Positions 4,928 through 6,839 of a DNA stretch of 6,839 nucleotides are shown piece by piece. The notes beneath the pieces were generated by a model, which searched no databases, was not told the DNA's origin, and worked only from the letters and a program-made list of their open reading frames with translations. The translations under genes were made by a program, and so were the position numbers. The DNA is from Actinomycetota bacterium (GTDB lineage: Bacteria; Actinomycetota; Actinomycetes; Nanopelagicales; Nanopelagicaceae), in assembly GCA_009704445.1 (NCBI GenBank), contig WLED01000058.1:1-6839 (forward strand), read 5' to 3'. Position 1 is the stretch's first letter. Each line of letters begins with the position of its first letter.

Positions 4928-5821
4928 ATGGCAAAGCTATCAAACCAAACAATCAAGCGCGACTTTCTTAGCACTGCCAAAGCCAATGGTAAAAACTCCT
5001 TATCGGAGCAGTTTCATCAATTTATTGTTGGCAAGGTAATTGATTGGGCTTTGCGTGAACGGGTTACCGAAGGCCGTTTCTCGGCCTTTAAGTGGGGTCA
5101 ACAAGAGCAAGAATTATTAAATCAAATTATTGCTAACCCCAAAGCGGCGGACCTTAATCTGCCGATACAAGGCTCTAAATTTAAGCGCTTTTTTAAGAGC
5201 ATTGCTGAAAATGGTCTCAATACCCTCGATGTGCAGATGTTCTACCGCTACCGGGATCGCCTCCCCTTAAGGCAGTTGCAGTGGGAATTTAAAAAAGAGG
5301 ATTTTGCCTTTACAAAACAAATGCTTATTTCCAAGGAAGAGATTCCAGCAGGCTATTACATGCTGGAGGTGGGGATTAGAACAAATGTATTTAGCTCTCA
5401 GCTCCATTTTGATTTACAAACCCCACCAATCCACAGCAAGAAACAGACCTACGAACTCAGAGTGCGATCCAACCGGATTTGCAAGCGATTAATTTATATC
5501 AGCAAAGCAACAAAACTGGAGGCGGTACTCTCAGAGCAAATTGGTGCAGAGAATATTTACAACTTGCGCTTAGCCAGACTAACGCAGAACTTCTTCATGA
5601 GCCGCATGATGAACAAGATTGGCAAGCAATTTGATTTGAAGGGCTATGAAAACATACCTCAAGACGAGTTTGAAGTCTTATGGAATCGGTATGACTCGTT
5701 ATTTAAGAAAAATAAGAATCCACTGGTAGATTACCGATACCACATACAGCACGTTGAAGCAAGACGCATCCCCAGCAGAGAAGAGCAATTAGCCAATTTA
5801 AAGCGATGGAAGCTGCATTAA
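4928..5821 (+). CDS. Hypothetical protein resembling the accessory N-terminal domain of tandem GT2 glycosyltransferases
   Basis: A 297-residue soluble protein with no signal peptide or membrane helix; I do not recognise a named family with certainty. The N-terminal 100 residues look helical and basic. Residues 115-200 look like a beta-rich module: EEIPAGYYMLEVGIRTN (137-153), then LHFDLQTPP, then RICKRLIYISKATKLEAVLSEQ. IYNLRLARL (210-218) and a helix with LWNRYDSLF (251-259) follow. This order (a 'P-AG-Y-L' strand, a 'LP------LRLDP' strand, 'L-L-RL', then 'W--YD') is what I recall in front of the first GT2 domain in large proteobacterial surface glycosyltransferases. The next gene starts at that GT2 domain, so the two may act together in polymer synthesis. 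The start has AAAAGG (4909-4914), 13 nt upstream. No catalytic motif is visible; function is inferred from context. Confidence 0.6.
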   Translation: MAKLSNQTIKRDFLSTAKANGKNSLSEQFHQFIVGKVIDWALRERVTEGRFSAFKWGQQEQELLNQIIANPKAADLNLPIQGSKFKRFFKSIAENGLNTLDVQMFYRYRDRLPLRQLQWEFKKEDFAFTKQMLISKEEIPAGYYMLEVGIRTNVFSSQLHFDLQTPPIHSKKQTYELRVRSNRICKRLIYISKATKLEAVLSEQIGAENIYNLRLARLTQNFFMSRMMNKIGKQFDLKGYENIPQDEFEVLWNRYDSLFKKNKNPLVDYRYHIQHVEARRIPSREEQLANLKRWKLH

Positions 5822-5822
5822 G

Positions 5823-5838
5823 GTGAATTTTCATTCAC
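5823..5838. repeat. Short hairpin between the two glycosyltransferase-related genes
   Basis: GTGAAT (5823-5828) and ATTCAC (5833-5838) form a perfect 6-bp stem with a TTTC loop, two bases after the preceding stop codon. GGTGAAT occurs again at 5851-5857. No T run follows, so this is not a terminator. It may only modestly affect transcript stability or read-through. Confidence 0.4.
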
Positions 5839-5871
5839 TACGACTTTAATGGTGAATAACGCATCTTCCAA

Positions 5872-6839
5872 ATGAAGATATCCTACATAATCCCGATCAC
5901 CGCATCGCAAGGACCACGACTCATTGCAACCCAGACTGGGCTACATTACCTAAAAGACACTCTAAATTCAGTGCTAAGGCAGTCTATACCCCATTGGGAG
6001 TTAGTAGTCATCAGTCAAAAGCAGTACCAAAGCCAAGTTGCTACATCACTAAATGAATGTATCGAGTCATTACCAAGTGATTTGCAATCGTATGCAAAAA
6101 AAAATGTATTTCTCAAGACAGTTACTAGCAAAAATCAGGCCAAGGCATGCAATCAAGGGTTAGCGCTTTCAAAAGGCAAGCTCATTGCCATTATTCAATT
6201 GGGTGATCAGATTGCAGAACACGCCACCTATGAAATTATTAAGGCAAAAGTTTCTTTTAAAAAACTTCAATTCGCTTACACTGACCATGATCATTTAAAT
6301 CATTTAGGGCATAGACTCAATCCATTTCATAAGCCTGATATTTCACCTGATCTTTTATACTGCCAGAATTACATTGGGAGTTTTGGTATTTTTGATCGCT
6401 TAATGCTTAAAAAATTAGGCGGCTGGAGCGAACAGTATCAATATGCCTACGATCACGAGCTCAATCTCCGAGTCATTGAGCATTTAAAAGATACAAATCA
6501 ACCACGAAGGGCGCAACCAGACAAAGTCAAAACTGCCCATCTCCCTGCGATCTTATACCACCAAAGGATCAGAAAAAATAATGAGCAAATTGAAGACATC
6601 AACATCAGGCCCACTCAGAATATTGAAAGAATTCAAGGTGACGAGAGTCTGCGTGTCGTAGCAAAGCATTTAAAAGGAATCAATAAAGCAGTTAAGGTGG
6701 CACAAATAAGGCCAAAACTGTATCGGCATTTTTGGCCAATACCTAAACCAGAACCTCTAGTAAGCCTGATCATCCCTACGCGAGATGGCTTCGGTATTTT
6801 AAAAGCATGCGTTGATTCAATATTAGAAAAAACAACTTA
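5872..6839 (+). CDS. Tandem-domain family 2 glycosyltransferase, 3' end beyond the window
   Basis: An open frame with no stop to the window edge (322 codons seen). ATG at 5872 is the only usable start, because an in-frame TAA lies at 5857-5859. The product begins with a GT2-like fold: SYIIPIT (4-10), LNSVLRQSIPHWELVV (31-46), NQAKACNQGLALSKGKLIAII (88-108). The family-typical KPDISPDLLYCQNYIG (154-169), LGGW (182-185) and YDHELNLR (193-200) follow. A second GT2 domain starts at about 295 with PLVSLIIPTRDGFGILKACVDSILEKT, typical of the C-terminal domain of two-domain O-antigen and capsule glycosyltransferases. In the first domain the usual DHDD metal and sugar-nucleotide motif is replaced by QLGD (109-112), and the upstream 'DDAS' aspartates by S48-Q49. 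That domain may therefore be inactive. No ribosome-binding site is evident. The exact sugar and linkage cannot be told from this. Confidence 0.85.
   Translation, partial: MKISYIIPITASQGPRLIATQTGLHYLKDTLNSVLRQSIPHWELVVISQKQYQSQVATSLNECIESLPSDLQSYAKKNVFLKTVTSKNQAKACNQGLALSKGKLIAIIQLGDQIAEHATYEIIKAKVSFKKLQFAYTDHDHLNHLGHRLNPFHKPDISPDLLYCQNYIGSFGIFDRLMLKKLGGWSEQYQYAYDHELNLRVIEHLKDTNQPRRAQPDKVKTAHLPAILYHQRIRKNNEQIEDINIRPTQNIERIQGDESLRVVAKHLKGINKAVKVAQIRPKLYRHFWPIPKPEPLVSLIIPTRDGFGILKACVDSILEKTT

Noticed and set aside
5304..5492. 62-codon + strand ORF inside the 4928-5821 gene.
   Set aside because: It is an out-of-frame overlap within a longer, better supported gene.

Overview
The window looks like chromosomal DNA of a betaproteobacterium of the Burkholderiales type. 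The main evidence is the tmRNA tag at the left edge, which reads ANDERYALAA, a betaproteobacterial tag type. The codons are moderately AT-rich, and a compact surface-polysaccharide locus sits directly after ssrA. This suggests a freshwater Polynucleobacter-like organism, but the genus is only an inference.

Layout. 1-323 is the 3' part of the transfer-messenger RNA gene, followed by its own rho-independent terminator (357-392). 393-745 has no convincing gene. It holds several short inverted and direct repeats, a run of nine C, a doubtful 34-codon ORF and a plausible promoter with a palindrome near the predicted transcription start. From 746 to the right edge all genes lie on the + strand and are tightly packed, as in an operon: a small helix-turn-helix regulator (746-1156), then a complete ABC-transporter-dependent capsule export set. 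That set is the KpsE/CtrB-type co-polymerase (1153-2130), the KpsM-type permease (2123-2953), the KpsT-type ATPase (3005-3652) and the outer-membrane export lipoprotein of the BexD/CtrA/Wza type (3652-4899). Two genes that look like parts of a glycosyltransferase system follow: 4928-5821, and a tandem GT2 protein from 5872 that runs off the right edge.

How they work together. KpsM and KpsT would form the inner-membrane ATP-driven exporter. The KpsE-like protein would span the periplasm and the lipoprotein would form the outer-membrane channel, together moving a long lipid-linked polysaccharide to the surface. The downstream genes would help build that polymer. The regulator overlaps the first export gene by an ATGA junction, so it is translated with the exporter and may control the locus.

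Most worth a second look: the co-polymerase lacks roughly 50-60 residues of the usual periplasmic coiled coil; the accessory domain normally fused in front of tandem GT2 enzymes seems to be a separate gene; the first GT2 domain of the last gene has lost the usual nucleotide-sugar and metal-binding motifs; and the control region upstream of the regulator carries a C9 tract and repeated elements. No integrase, insertion sequence, CRISPR array or tRNA was seen.
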